Source: Tardiphaga robiniae (GTDB lineage: Bacteria; Pseudomonadota; Alphaproteobacteria; Rhizobiales; Xanthobacteraceae). Taken from it: a stretch of DNA of 64,000 nucleotides. Below are positions 25,419 to 33,307 of the stretch, piece after piece. A program made the position numbers and the translations under genes. Within the stretch, counting starts at the first letter, position 1, and every line of letters starts with the position of its first letter. Under the pieces are notes generated by a model. The model saw only the letters and a program-made list of their open reading frames with translations, did no database searches and had not been told where the DNA came from. The stretch spans positions 310,001-374,000 of the forward strand of contig NZ_JABMCJ010000093.1 in NCBI RefSeq assembly GCF_013359755.1, read 5' to 3'.

Positions 25419-25778
25419 CTAAAATAATCTGCGCATGCGGGCTGCGCTTAGCAGAGGACCGCAACGCAGGATTTCGAACCCCGCTAGCCGCTTCGGGTCG
25501 TCGATGGCTGGTGTCGATCGATGCCGAAAGCCTAACGCGGCCAACCGATTCAGATCCTCCACGATGGCGTCCGCTGCTTTGTGCGCGCTGCTGAGGTCGG
25601 AGTACCAATTCTTTCTATAGGTTCGCAACAGATAACAGCGCTCGCGCACCATGTCCGAGTGTGATCGCTTACGGCGGAGACGGTCCGCTACGCGTTCTCG
25701 GTCCTCATCTGAGACGTATGCAAGCACGAGTTCGAGGAACTGGGCGAACATCTCTGGGCTCATCGCGGCTCGCTCCAT
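25419..25778 (-). CDS. Hypothetical phage-module protein, 119 aa
   Basis: MERAAMSPEMFAQFLELVLA followed by a basic helical region (RVADRLRRKRSHSDMVRERC) and an ILRCGPLLSAARMRRLF tail. No motif is recognised. It starts 4 bases after the stop of the upstream gene (25783), within the same-strand run. The frame is open further upstream but would overlap that gene fully. Confidence 0.6.
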   Translation of the reverse strand: MERAAMSPEMFAQFLELVLAYVSDEDRERVADRLRRKRSHSDMVRERCYLLRTYRKNWYSDLSSAHKAADAIVEDLNRLAALGFRHRSTPAIDDPKRLAGFEILRCGPLLSAARMRRLF

Positions 25779-25782
25779 GAGT

Positions 25783-26184
25783 TCATTTCCCTGGAAGCGG
25801 CGTTTCGCGCCGGACAGGCTCTTTGGAGCGATCGGCGCCGTAGCTCGAGTAATCAAGCAGCGAGGCGTAACGCACCGGATCACGCCAGGTCCGAGATCCA
25901 ACGCCCGCGACGCATGCGCGGACGAAGCGCATATCGATGTCCGGCCTGATTTCTCGCTTGTCAGCAGCAATCCCTTGCTTAGCCTCCAACATAGCCGCCG
26001 CGAGAAGTCGAGATTCCGGCGGCCACCTCGGATTGCTCGCTACGCTCAGCAAGTCCTTGGGATCGTCGGTCATCGCAAAAACGTCGTCGATCGCGCGTCG
26101 GACGACAACGAGACGTTCGGGGCTCTGGTGGTCGTGAAGTGCCACGCCGCGGTGCTCACCGATCGTTGCTATCGCGTCGCTCAT
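25783..26184 (-). CDS. Hypothetical phage-module protein, 133 aa
   Basis: The product reads MSDAIATIGEHRGVALHDHQ and continues with mixed helical sequence, including FAMTDDPKDLLSVASNPRWP and MRFVRACVAGVGSRTWRDP. No family is recognised. Its start overlaps the stop of the gene before it by ATGA (26181-26184). Confidence 0.6.
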   Translation of the reverse strand: MSDAIATIGEHRGVALHDHQSPERLVVVRRAIDDVFAMTDDPKDLLSVASNPRWPPESRLLAAAMLEAKQGIAADKREIRPDIDMRFVRACVAGVGSRTWRDPVRYASLLDYSSYGADRSKEPVRRETPLPGK

Positions 26185-26462
26185 GATTTTCCTCCTTTGA
26201 GAATTCGTAGGGCGCGGCGCGCGACCGGATCGGTCTCATCCGCGCCTGATTCAGCAGTCGGCCTTTCGGGGAGCGGTCCGAGCTTTAGGAGCGCTCTGGC
26301 TGCTGAGACTCGGGCCGCTGCTGGCGCGCTCGGATCTCCGGCCACCGCGCGCAACACCGCCATGGGATCGACACTCGAGATGTCGACGCCGGCAAGAGCC
26401 GACGCGCTTGTTTCCTCTCGTGTTGGTCTCCCGGGACCGCGTCGCTTAACTCGTTTGGCCAT
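26181..26462 (-). CDS. Small basic hypothetical protein, 93 aa
   Basis: The N-terminus KRVKRRGPGRPTREE is AT-hook-like, suggesting DNA contact. A helical repeat-like segment follows (VDPMAVLRAVAGDPSAPAAA, then RVSAARALLKLG). A small terminase subunit or packaging accessory would suit the position, but no such family is recognised. ATGA coupling links it to the downstream gene. Confidence 0.55.
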   Translation of the reverse strand: MAKRVKRRGPGRPTREETSASALAGVDISSVDPMAVLRAVAGDPSAPAAARVSAARALLKLGPLPERPTAESGADETDPVARRALRILKGGKS

Positions 26463-26611
26463 TTGGTGTTTTCACTTAATTAGAATTTCTAGAGATTTTT
26501 TCCGCGCGCGCAGATGGTGCAAATGCGACCCCAAGCGGTAACTGCCCCTTCCCGACTTCGGGAACTTAGGCCCCCCGCCCCTTTGTCCCGCCGCGATCAT
26601 CGCGGCTGATC

Positions 26612-27130
26612 CTACTCGATGCGTTTAGCCATCGCCGCGCGGCGTGCCGGTAGGGTTGCGATGACGTCGCGGATGGAGTTCAGCCTACCCTGCGCATTGG
26701 CGATCATCTCGAGCACCTCCGCCGTGACCGGCATGAACTTGCGGGTATCAATGCAATCCCGCGTTGCCCACTCGATGGCGGCGAACGATGGCGCCTTGGC
26801 TATGGCACGGTCCACCATGATCGATGCGTAAGCACCGGCGGCTTTGCTATTGTGAAAATTCAACCTCATCACCGCGAGGTGGTCGCCAATCTCGACCTCG
26901 GTGGCTGGCCGAGCGATGACCGCAAAGCGGTCCCGCAGATCCGCTAGGGTCGGAAGGATTCCATCAACGTCCTGCATCAGCCGACGTAACGTATCCGGAT
27001 CAGCATTGTCGTACGCGTTTGCAATGACATCGCGTCTATAGAGATCGAGCAGCCTTTCACCGGTGTTCTCGAACTCCTCGGATAGAACGCGGAGTTCGCG
27101 TTGCGATTTGTGCACCTGGGGTACGGTCAT
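26612..27130 (-). CDS. Hypothetical phage-module protein, 172 aa
   Basis: A helical protein (RELRVLSEEFENTGERLLDL, then DPDTLRRLMQDVDGILPTLA and HLAVMRLNFHNSKAAGAYAS). No catalytic motif is recognised. Its ATG overlaps the stop of the HTH protein upstream by ATGA (27127-27130), so it probably belongs to the early/replication block rather than the structural block; 149 bp separate it from the next gene. Confidence 0.6.
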   Translation of the reverse strand: MTVPQVHKSQRELRVLSEEFENTGERLLDLYRRDVIANAYDNADPDTLRRLMQDVDGILPTLADLRDRFAVIARPATEVEIGDHLAVMRLNFHNSKAAGAYASIMVDRAIAKAPSFAAIEWATRDCIDTRKFMPVTAEVLEMIANAQGRLNSIRDVIATLPARRAAMAKRIE

Positions 27131-27954
27131 GTTGGTCTCCGGTTAAAGCCAGCAATGGATGGGTCATTCATTCCGATGGGCGACTGGAAAGAGCGCGGCT
27201 CTTCAAGCTCATCGGCCCATGCGCGGCTTCGCAACCATCGGGCTGGGTATGGAATGTACTTGCGGTCCGTAGGCGGACGACGGGAGAAGTGTTCCACCAG
27301 CCGCGCCACGCCGGCCATGATCTCAGCTTCAGTCGCCTGCTTCTTTTTCAGAACTTGACCCAGAGCAAGTTCAGCGTCTCCGGGTGCCTTCTTGCGTGGG
27401 TAGGCTGCGTAGAACCGTTTGAAGAAACTATCTGACGCGACATCGACGCCGCATGTGGGTGGCATCGGAAGAAATAGATATCCTTCTCTGTTCTCTTCTT
27501 TGTTCAATACTTCAGTGTTTGTGTGGATGGCCGTAGGTGGTTCGGAAGGCTGTTCGTAGGTGGTTGAGGTGAACGGCCGTACCGGGTTGATCTCTTTCAA
27601 CCGTGCACTGCTGTCGCTGGTTGACCCTGTACGGCGGTGGGCGGTTAACCCTGTCTCGCCAGCGATTGTTGGATGATCTGTCGGCAGCGATAATTCGTAG
27701 CTATTCGAATGCCGACCTTTCGTGCTCACTCGTCGGATGTATCCCGCCTGCTCGCCTGCTTTGATTTGCTTCGGTATGGCGGTGATCTGCTGGCCTGTCC
27801 CATCGGCCAGCGTCTGATAGGACGGATTGCATTGTCCGGTCTTGAAATTCTTGTGCAGCGAGATCCGTTGCAAGAGAGTTTTCGTTGCCGGCGTGAGGCG
27901 TCGGTCAGCCAATACGGAAGCTTGCCACATGTCACGTTCTCGCAGGGTCTTCAT
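27127..27954 (-). CDS. Helix-turn-helix replication-type protein
   Basis: The 275-aa product has an N-terminal winged-helix-like region (LTPATKTLLQRISLHKNFKT, NPSYQTLADGTGQQITAIPK, IKAGEQAGYIRRVSTKG), a Ser/Thr/Pro-rich linker, and a C-terminal domain with FFKRFYAAYPRKKAPGDAEL and KYIPYPARWLRSRAWAD. This YPRKkapg...YPArWLr pattern is common at the C-terminus of phage replisome-organiser and DnaD-like proteins. It probably starts island DNA replication. An alternative start at 27930 lies just after the preceding gene's stop (TGACATG). No strong ribosome-binding site separates the two choices. Confidence 0.7.
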   Translation of the reverse strand: MKTLRERDMWQASVLADRRLTPATKTLLQRISLHKNFKTGQCNPSYQTLADGTGQQITAIPKQIKAGEQAGYIRRVSTKGRHSNSYELSLPTDHPTIAGETGLTAHRRTGSTSDSSARLKEINPVRPFTSTTYEQPSEPPTAIHTNTEVLNKEENREGYLFLPMPPTCGVDVASDSFFKRFYAAYPRKKAPGDAELALGQVLKKKQATEAEIMAGVARLVEHFSRRPPTDRKYIPYPARWLRSRAWADELEEPRSFQSPIGMNDPSIAGFNRRPT

Positions 27955-28102
27955 GGGGGGAGAGCTTTCGCACGGGACGGTTCTGGACGAGCGCGACCGC
28001 TTCAGCATGCTGGCGCGATCCGAACGGGCCGGGAGCATCGTCGTGCCAGCCGATGAACCATGCGCCATCGTCGTGCTGGACGATTTCGTTGATCGAAAGC
28101 AT
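27932..28102 (-). CDS. Small hypothetical protein, 56 aa
   Basis: The frame reads MLSINEIVQHDDGAWFIGWH, then DDAPGPFGSRQHAEAVALVQ and ends in DPART. The aromatic WFIGWHDDAPGPF segment recurs, as I recall, in small proteins near AlpA genes in rhizobial islands. Its ATG shares one base with the AlpA stop (TAATG at 28104-28100), a strong coupling signal. It overlaps the start of the HTH gene if that begins at 27954. Confidence 0.65.
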   Translation of the reverse strand: MLSINEIVQHDDGAWFIGWHDDAPGPFGSRQHAEAVALVQNRPVRKLSPHEDPART

Positions 28103-28341
28103 TAGATCGCCGACCGATCACGCTGAGCGATGCGATCGCGCTGCCACTGGGCGATCTCGGAGGCAAGCCACGCAACGGCCTTGCCGCGTTGGGTGAGTTT
28201 GATGGGTCGCGGGAACTGAGGCGGCGTTTCACCCATCAGATCGTAGATGGTGGACCGTCCGAGCCCTGTCGCTTCTTTGACGGCAGCTAGCCTGAGTAAG
28301 GTATCGACCTGATTGCCTGAACTCTGCACTTTGTTCTCCAT
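28102..28341 (-). CDS. AlpA-family transcriptional regulator / excisionase
   Basis: The 79-aa protein carries the MerR-like winged helix of AlpA: LLRLAAVKEATGLGRSTIYD, FPRPIKLTQRGKAVAWLASE and IAQWQRDRIAQR. AlpA regulators in P4-like elements and islands control the integrase and excision. It lies two genes downstream of the integrase on the same strand. Confidence 0.9.
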   Translation of the reverse strand: MENKVQSSGNQVDTLLRLAAVKEATGLGRSTIYDLMGETPPQFPRPIKLTQRGKAVAWLASEIAQWQRDRIAQRDRSAI

Positions 28342-28418
28342 GTTCCAACCGGATCATCCCGGGCTTGGTTGGAAGATGCAGAAACGCTCAGCGCGCGTCG
28401 TACCAAAAATAAATGAGA

Positions 28419-29018
28419 TTAGATTTGCACATCGCTGGCAAGGCCGAACCCGGCGGCTCGGCGCGCTTTACATCGCTTCCGCCAGATTGACGCCACGTTC
28501 AGTTCGCTCGTGCCTAAGCGGCACTCGCTAAGTGCCGCCGAAACTATGGAGCAGGCACACGGGCCCGTACTGGCGCGGTTTCTGGTGGGCCTTAGGCCTC
28601 GGGATACCATAAGCTCCACGGCAGCAAAGATGGCTTCATCTCGATGCAGATGCGAAACGGCGTGGCTGCCTTGTCTGAAGTTCGGCGGCTTCATGGCTGC
28701 CCGGACGACGTATGCCTGCAGGACCAACGGCAAGGAAAGGTTTCGACCTGTGCGATGCGCGGCAATTTCGCAAAGCGCTTCATGGGCGATCCGATCTCCG
28801 CTGCCTGCGAGTTCGATCAAGCGCTCGGGATGATCACCCGAGTAAAGAACGCGGGCCTCCATCGGCATCGACGCGTCATTGGCAAAATCTAGGCCAGCTT
28901 CGCACATCAGATTGAACCGGTAAGACCGGTTACTGGCCTCCTCGTCCGCCACCCAAGGGTGCTGCAGCAGGTACGCAAGGGCAGCATCGTAGGCCGATTC
29001 AGCTGACACTTCGCTCAC
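28419..29018 (-). CDS. Hypothetical protein coupled to the integrase, 199 aa
   Basis: A mixed helical protein (ESAYDAALAYLLQHPWVADE, then LPLVLQAYVVRAAMKPPNFR) with several Arg-rich patches in the last third (RKRCKARRAAG). No family is recognised. Its ATG overlaps the integrase stop by ATGA (29015-29018), so its amount is tied to that of integrase, which hints at a role in recombination control. It could also be an unrelated passenger. Confidence 0.65.
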   Translation of the reverse strand: MSEVSAESAYDAALAYLLQHPWVADEEASNRSYRFNLMCEAGLDFANDASMPMEARVLYSGDHPERLIELAGSGDRIAHEALCEIAAHRTGRNLSLPLVLQAYVVRAAMKPPNFRQGSHAVSHLHRDEAIFAAVELMVSRGLRPTRNRASTGPCACSIVSAALSECRLGTSELNVASIWRKRCKARRAAGFGLASDVQI

Positions 29019-30292
29019 GTGGATGCTGCCCGAATCGGTACGACCGAAGCGTTGCGCGGTCCCCCGGCGCAGTATTGCGCCCAGTCGTCCATCAGGCGCC
29101 GGCGCTTCTCCCTCATATTGCCGCGGCGATAGGCTGCTTCAACCTTGTCGGAAACTGTGTGGGCGAGCGCCATTTCGGAGACCTCGTTTGGGTATGAAGT
29201 CTGCTCGGCGCACCAGTCCTTAAACGTCGATCGGAAGCCGTGCACGGTCAGGTCGTTATCAAACCCCTCCATACCCTGCAGCAACTCTAACATTGCCATA
29301 TTTGATAGTGGGGTGCCCTCCTCTGCCCCAGGAAAGATGAACTCGCCGGTGCCGTCGGCCAACTCCACTATGTCGCAGGCGCGCTCGCAAAGCGGTACGA
29401 CATGATCGTACTTCCGGGCGCCCTTTTTCCCCTTCATTCGTGCTTTAGGAACTGTCCAAAGCTTTTCCTGAATGTTGAGCTCAGACCGCGTGCCTTCGAT
29501 CGTATCGCTGGTACGTGCCGCGGTAAGAATGGTGAACTCAAGCGCACGAGCACTGATGCTGTTTTTGGCGCGAAGGTCGACCATGAAGGCGGGAAGATCG
29601 GCGTACGGAAGAGCTTTATGATGCCGAACGGGGGCGACCGATGACTTGGCGGGCAGAAGCTGGTCGAGATGCCCTCGCCACCGAGCTGGATTTTCGCCAT
29701 CTCTCAGCTTTCGAGCTTTTGCCCAGTCCAGTATTTTCTCGATGCGGCCTCGCACCCGGCTTGCGGTCTCGGTTTTTCCGGCCCAAAACGTCGGTGCACC
29801 AAGTTCCTCGCTCTCGGTTTGCTCAAGAATCTTCAGCACCAGATTGGTGTCGATGGCATCAACGGCCAGCCGGCCGATTGTCGGATAAGCGTAGGTTTCC
29901 AAGGTGGAGCGCCATTGATCGCCGTGCTTCGCTGATTTCCAGCCTGTCTGATGAGCAGTTATGTACTTTTCGGCTGCCTGTTCGAATGTCATCAGCTTGG
30001 CATGAGCTGCGCTCGCCTGGAGTCTTTCCGCGCGTCGCTGCTCAAGCGGGTCGACACCGGTCAGAATAAGCTTGCGACCGGCACGGGCATTCTCGCGAGC
30101 CTCCGCAAGGGTTACCAGGTTGACTGGGCCCAGCCCCATCTCGCGGGCACGGCCTGCGATCATGTAGCGAAGGAGCCAGCTTTTGGTGCCGGCGTTGGTC
30201 ACCTGTAAATACAGGCCGCCGCCATCGGCGTATCGGCCGGGCTTCTTCTGCTTAGTGACTTCGATCGCCGTTAGGCCCTTCGAGGCTGCCAT
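29015..30292 (-). CDS. P4-type tyrosine recombinase (integrase)
   Basis: The 425-aa protein has the DUF4102-type N-terminal arm domain (GRYADGGGLYLQVTNAGTKS), a core-binding domain with EQAAEKYITAHQTGWKSAKH, and the catalytic domain. Active-site residues visible are Arg in FTILTAARTSDTIEG, His-x-x-Arg in HGFRSTFKDWC, His in ALAHTVSDKVEAAY and the nucleophile Tyr in EAAYRRG. The start MAASKGLTAIEV is preferred over a 5-codon longer one. P4 integrases usually target tRNA 3' ends, consistent with the att repeat at tRNA-Ser. The gene lies 139 bp inside attR, reading inward. Confidence 0.95.
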   Translation of the reverse strand: MAASKGLTAIEVTKQKKPGRYADGGGLYLQVTNAGTKSWLLRYMIAGRAREMGLGPVNLVTLAEARENARAGRKLILTGVDPLEQRRAERLQASAAHAKLMTFEQAAEKYITAHQTGWKSAKHGDQWRSTLETYAYPTIGRLAVDAIDTNLVLKILEQTESEELGAPTFWAGKTETASRVRGRIEKILDWAKARKLRDGENPARWRGHLDQLLPAKSSVAPVRHHKALPYADLPAFMVDLRAKNSISARALEFTILTAARTSDTIEGTRSELNIQEKLWTVPKARMKGKKGARKYDHVVPLCERACDIVELADGTGEFIFPGAEEGTPLSNMAMLELLQGMEGFDNDLTVHGFRSTFKDWCAEQTSYPNEVSEMALAHTVSDKVEAAYRRGNMREKRRRLMDDWAQYCAGGPRNASVVPIRAAST

Positions 30293-30431
30293 TGACCCAC
30301 AATCCAACCCACAAAATCGGTCCGGATTTGGCCGGACGTGGTTGGATTTGTCCAGACGATTATCGCCAGATTGTGCCCTTTTACGTATGTTTTTGGACAG
30401 GGGCGGAATACAACGGAACCAAAATTACGGA

Positions 30432-30445
30432 CACCCTTTCCGCCA
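30432..30445. repeat. attR core (14-bp direct repeat, copy 2)
   Basis: CACCCTTTCCGCCA, identical to the last 14 bases of tRNA-Ser at 13393-13406, and 139 bp beyond the integrase start. It marks the right end of the island. Confidence 0.8.
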
Positions 30446-30473
30446 TTTGCCGCATCATCCTCTGTCGGACGAC

Positions 30474-30716
30474 ATGATCGATCAATCCGAGCCAACGACG
30501 CCCGCTGAAACACTCGGCGCTCTCAAGCCGCCGCGCTGCGCGATGTGCCGGGCGCGAATGGCGTTGCTGCGAAGCGAGCCGGATCCCGGCGGCGGCGACA
30601 AGTGCACCTTCACCTGCCCGAAATGCGAATTCCTGAAGACCAAGGTCATCGGCGGGCCGCCCGATCTCAGCCGCCACAGGCCGCCCAAAAAAACACGACA
30701 GCCCCAGACACGTTAG
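30474..30716 (+). CDS. Small zinc-ribbon-like protein, 80 aa
   Basis: Two CxxC pairs (CAMCRAR and CPKCEF, separated by about 28 residues) fit a zinc ribbon. The C-terminus is basic (HRPPKKTRQPQTR). Function unknown. It is the first gene outside the island and converges with the membrane protein gene 13 bp away. Confidence 0.7.
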   Translation: MIDQSEPTTPAETLGALKPPRCAMCRARMALLRSEPDPGGGDKCTFTCPKCEFLKTKVIGGPPDLSRHRPPKKTRQPQTR

Positions 30717-30729
30717 GCCGCCTGAGGGA

Positions 30730-31320
30730 TTACCGCGGCGGCTGTGCTGCCGCCGGGAGCGGAGCGCCGCCGACCGAGATGGCACCAGCGGGACGATCGG
30801 CGGGGCGCTTGCGCGGCGCCGTGGGTGCCGGGCGCGCGGCCACTGGCGCAGCCGGAGCTGCGGCCATGGGCGCTGGCGCCGCAGCGGCTGGAGCCGGCGG
30901 GGAGAGAACGCCCCTGCCTTGCAGCGTATCGATCTTGGCGGTTAGTCCAACGACCTGGGTCGTGAGGCCCTGGATCTGATCGGACAGGCGCTTCAACTCT
31001 GTCTGCTGCGCCGTCAGCAGTTCGGTAGCAGCCTGGATCGAGCTTCCGGTCTGCTGCTGGAACGCCGCGAAATCAGTCGCGCTGACGCTGCCCTCCGCCG
31101 CGCTCGCCAACACCGGGGCGCTCTCTCTGGGGCCAGTGCTTCCTGTCACCGCCTGTGCCATGTCGGTCAGTGCGTCGTGGTAGTTCAGCCAGAGATATCC
31201 ACCGCCGCCAGCGAGGATCAACAGCACGGCGACAACTCCGAACGGGCCGAACGACCTGCGCTTGCGTAGCGGCACAGGGGGCGGTCCGACATTGATCTCG
31301 TTATTGAACGTATCGGCCAC
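30730..31320 (-). CDS. Single-pass inner-membrane coiled-coil protein
   Basis: The 196-aa protein has a basic N-terminal patch (PLRKRRSFGP), one membrane span (FGVVAVLLILAGGGGYLWL), a periplasmic coiled coil (LTAQQTELKRLSDQIQGLTT, QVVGLTAKIDTLQGRG) and a long Ala/Pro-rich tail. The architecture is common for envelope proteins of unknown role in Bradyrhizobium relatives. No catalytic motif is present. Confidence 0.75.
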   Translation of the reverse strand: MADTFNNEINVGPPPVPLRKRRSFGPFGVVAVLLILAGGGGYLWLNYHDALTDMAQAVTGSTGPRESAPVLASAAEGSVSATDFAAFQQQTGSSIQAATELLTAQQTELKRLSDQIQGLTTQVVGLTAKIDTLQGRGVLSPPAPAAAAPAPMAAAPAAPVAARPAPTAPRKRPADRPAGAISVGGAPLPAAAQPPR

Positions 31321-31685
31321 TGGAGATCCTCACTTGCGACGTCCGATCCTGCGGCTCGGGGAGCGAGACAACCGGCGCGATTCCTTGAAGCGTATGTAAG
31401 CAAAAAATCCACTGAGGTGAACTGCTGCGACTCGGTCATCCCCCATGTCGCCTCATCATGCCCGCGCAGATACGCCTTCAGCGCCCGTTAACCCTGCGCC
31501 GGGCTGGCATCGCCTCGCCGGCGCCGCATTGTCATCGCCGTTGCGCCGCGATCACTCCTCGCAACCGCGTAAAATGTTGCAACGACGCATCACTACAGCT
31601 CCGAATGAAAAGCGGACCGCGAATCTCTTTGACTGTGCGGCCCCCCGTGCCGTCTGTAGTTCGCGGGGGAATAAGGACCACCACG
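31321..31685. other. 365-bp region without a supported gene
   Basis: Open frames here are short, Arg/Ser-rich and lack ribosome-binding sites. The end of the region holds the AAGGA ribosome-binding site (around 31675) for the 29-aa frame that follows. No hairpin or repeat stands out. Confidence 0.5.
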
Positions 31686-31775
31686 ATGATTGAGACCGTC
31701 ACTGCACTCTTCGGATTTCTCAGCGCCGGCATTCTGGCCGCTCACGCTTATGACGGTTACCGCGCCCGCTTCTAA
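31686..31775 (+). CDS. Small membrane protein, 29 aa
   Basis: MIETVTALFGFLSAGILAAH followed by AYDGYRARF-stop. A strong AAGGA site lies about 8 bases before the ATG. One membrane span covers most of the chain. No family is recognised, but the ribosome-binding site and composition support a real gene. Confidence 0.55.
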   Translation: MIETVTALFGFLSAGILAAHAYDGYRARF

Positions 31776-32011
31776 GCGCGCGACGATTTCGCGACACGGC
31801 CGCTCAGCCATCTCGCAACTCAGCTAGTTGGTGCGCTTGCAGCCACTGCGCTGCTCTGATCGAGACATTCGGCTTCGATGAAAGCTGTCTCCGACGAAAC
31901 AAGACTGAAACACGATTCTCCAGAACCGCTTTGAACGCGCCCGACGAGGGTAGCGACTGATGGGCAGGGACACAGCAAAGCGCTCGCGCGCCCACCCAAT
32001 GGAGAAGATCT

Positions 32012-32266
32012 ATGTTTCGCAAAGTAACCCTCGGACTGATCGCTGCAGCCTCGCTCGGTGCAGCCGCCCTCGCCCCCAGCGCTGCATCGGCTCACGGCTG
32101 GCATGTCGGTGGCTGGCACGGTGGATGGGGTGGCTACGGTCACCACGCCTTCTATGGCGGGCCGACCTTCTATGTCGGCGGCCTGACCGACGGCTGCCTG
32201 CAGCGCCGCGTGGTGGAAACCCGCCGTGGGCCGCGCGTCCGGACCGTCAACGTCTGCGCCTACTGA
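32012..32266 (+). CDS. Secreted Gly/His-rich small protein
   Basis: The 84-aa protein has a clear signal peptide ending ASAHG, then a Gly/His/Trp-rich region (WHVGGWHGGWGGYGHH) and a C-terminal segment with two cysteines (DGCLQRRVVETRRGPRVRTV, NVCAY). Similar short secreted proteins are common in Bradyrhizobium; the role is unknown, and metal binding by the histidines is only possible. It ends before a strong terminator. Confidence 0.8.
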   Translation: MFRKVTLGLIAAASLGAAALAPSAASAHGWHVGGWHGGWGGYGHHAFYGGPTFYVGGLTDGCLQRRVVETRRGPRVRTVNVCAY

Positions 32267-32283
32267 TCGCATCAAGTTACGGA

Positions 32284-32313
32284 AAGCCCGGCCGCCCAAC
32301 GGCCGGGCTTTTT
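32284..32313 (+). terminator. Rho-independent terminator
   Basis: AAGCCCGGCCG pairs with CGGCCGGGCTT around a short loop and is followed by TTTTT, 17 bases after the stop of the Gly/His-rich gene. Confidence 0.92.
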
Positions 32314-32433
32314 GCTGCCGTACTCAGGTATTGTTCTGCTTCTGTTGCCCCCCGGTGACAGCCAAGGTCAGCGTTTCCAGCTAAAGCTTGTGTCGAATTC
32401 GCTCAATATCTTCAGAGCGATGGAAGGTCCTGG

Positions 32434-33237
32434 ATGCGAACCCTTTGGCTGGCCGCGATCATCGCAGCGTCGGGCGCGGTGAATGCCGCTGCTGCCGACC
32501 TGCAGTCGCGCGTCTGGACCAAGACGCCCGCGACGACCGAAGCAGGCTATAGCTGGGGCGGCTGGTATGTCGGCGGCAACGCCGGCGGTTCCTGGGGCCA
32601 GAGCAACGTCTCCAACGCTTTCGTCAATGGCACCGCGCCGATCGCAAACCAGCAGGCAATTGCGGCTGCCTCGCCGCGCCTCAATCCTGATGGCTTCACC
32701 GGCGGCGGTCAGGTCGGCTACAATCATCAGGTGGACCGCTGGTTGTTTGGCGTCGAGGCCGACGCGAACTATTTCGGCCTGAAGCAGTCGCGCGGTTTCA
32801 CCGCGCCCTTCCCGGCCGGCGGTTCGTTCACCACCACAAATTCCGTAACGAGTGATTGGCTGGTCACGCTGCGCCCGCGCGTCGGCTACACGGTCGATCG
32901 TACGCTTTTCTACGCAACTGGCGGCCTCGCGCTCACCGAGTTGAATTTCGCCTCCTCGCTAACCGACACGACTGGCCAGAACGAAACCGCGTCACTGTCA
33001 AAGACCGTGGCAGGTTGGACCATCGGCGCCGGCATCGAACACGCGTTCACCAAAAACTGGTCGGCGAAGGTCGAATATCTCCATACCGATTTCGGCAAGC
33101 AATCGGTCTCGGCTCCGACCTTCACGGGACCAGGCGCTGCAACCGGTATCATCGCCCATGATATCGACCTGAAGACCAATACGGTACGCGGCGGACTGAA
33201 CTATCATTTCGGCGGCCCGTCGGTCGCGCGCTACTGA
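32434..33237 (+). CDS. Outer-membrane beta-barrel protein (Omp25/Omp31-like)
   Basis: The 267-aa protein has a signal peptide ending NAAAADLQ and an N-terminal repeat-type motif SWGGWYVGGNAGGSWG, typical of the rhizobial Omp25/31 porin-like family. Alternating hydrophobic strands follow, and the C-terminus ends with the beta-signal-like GGLNYHFGGPSVARY. YSWGGWY and VGYNHQVDRWLFGVEADANY are strongly characteristic. It is monocistronic with a terminator-forming palindrome right after it. Confidence 0.9.
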   Translation: MRTLWLAAIIAASGAVNAAAADLQSRVWTKTPATTEAGYSWGGWYVGGNAGGSWGQSNVSNAFVNGTAPIANQQAIAAASPRLNPDGFTGGGQVGYNHQVDRWLFGVEADANYFGLKQSRGFTAPFPAGGSFTTTNSVTSDWLVTLRPRVGYTVDRTLFYATGGLALTELNFASSLTDTTGQNETASLSKTVAGWTIGAGIEHAFTKNWSAKVEYLHTDFGKQSVSAPTFTGPGAATGIIAHDIDLKTNTVRGGLNYHFGGPSVARY

Positions 33238-33249
33238 TCGCTGCAGAGA

Positions 33250-33295
33250 TCTCCAAACAAAAGGCCCTCGCTAGCGAGGGCCTTTTGTTTGGAGA
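33250..33295. terminator. 46-bp perfect palindrome, bidirectional terminator
   Basis: The 23-base arm starting TCTCCAAACAAAAGGCCCTC is perfectly mirrored around the CTAG centre. Both strands end in T-rich sequence (TTTTGTTT). It serves the outer-membrane protein gene (+) and the convergent gene at 33308 (-). Confidence 0.92.
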
Positions 33296-33307
33296 TGCAT
33301 GCGCCGG

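Larger units (their letters stand above)
13393..30445. mobile_element. ~17 kb integrated island, phage-satellite-like, in tRNA-Ser(TGA)
   Basis: A direct repeat CACCCTTTCCGCCA marks both ends: the 3' end of tRNA-Ser and a copy 139 bp outside the integrase start. The right half is a minus-strand module of integrase, AlpA, HTH replication-type protein, capsid, S49 protease and tail remnant with many ATGA couplings. The left half is mostly plus-strand, lower-GC cargo. No large terminase, portal, tape measure, lysis or conjugation genes were recognised, so it is not a complete prophage or ICE. A satellite or decayed prophage carrying defence-type cargo fits best. Confidence 0.85.

Noticed and set aside
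31445-31693. 82-aa plus-strand frame
   Set aside because: Arg/Pro/Ser-rich, no ribosome-binding site, and it overlaps the ribosome-binding site of the better-supported 29-aa gene.
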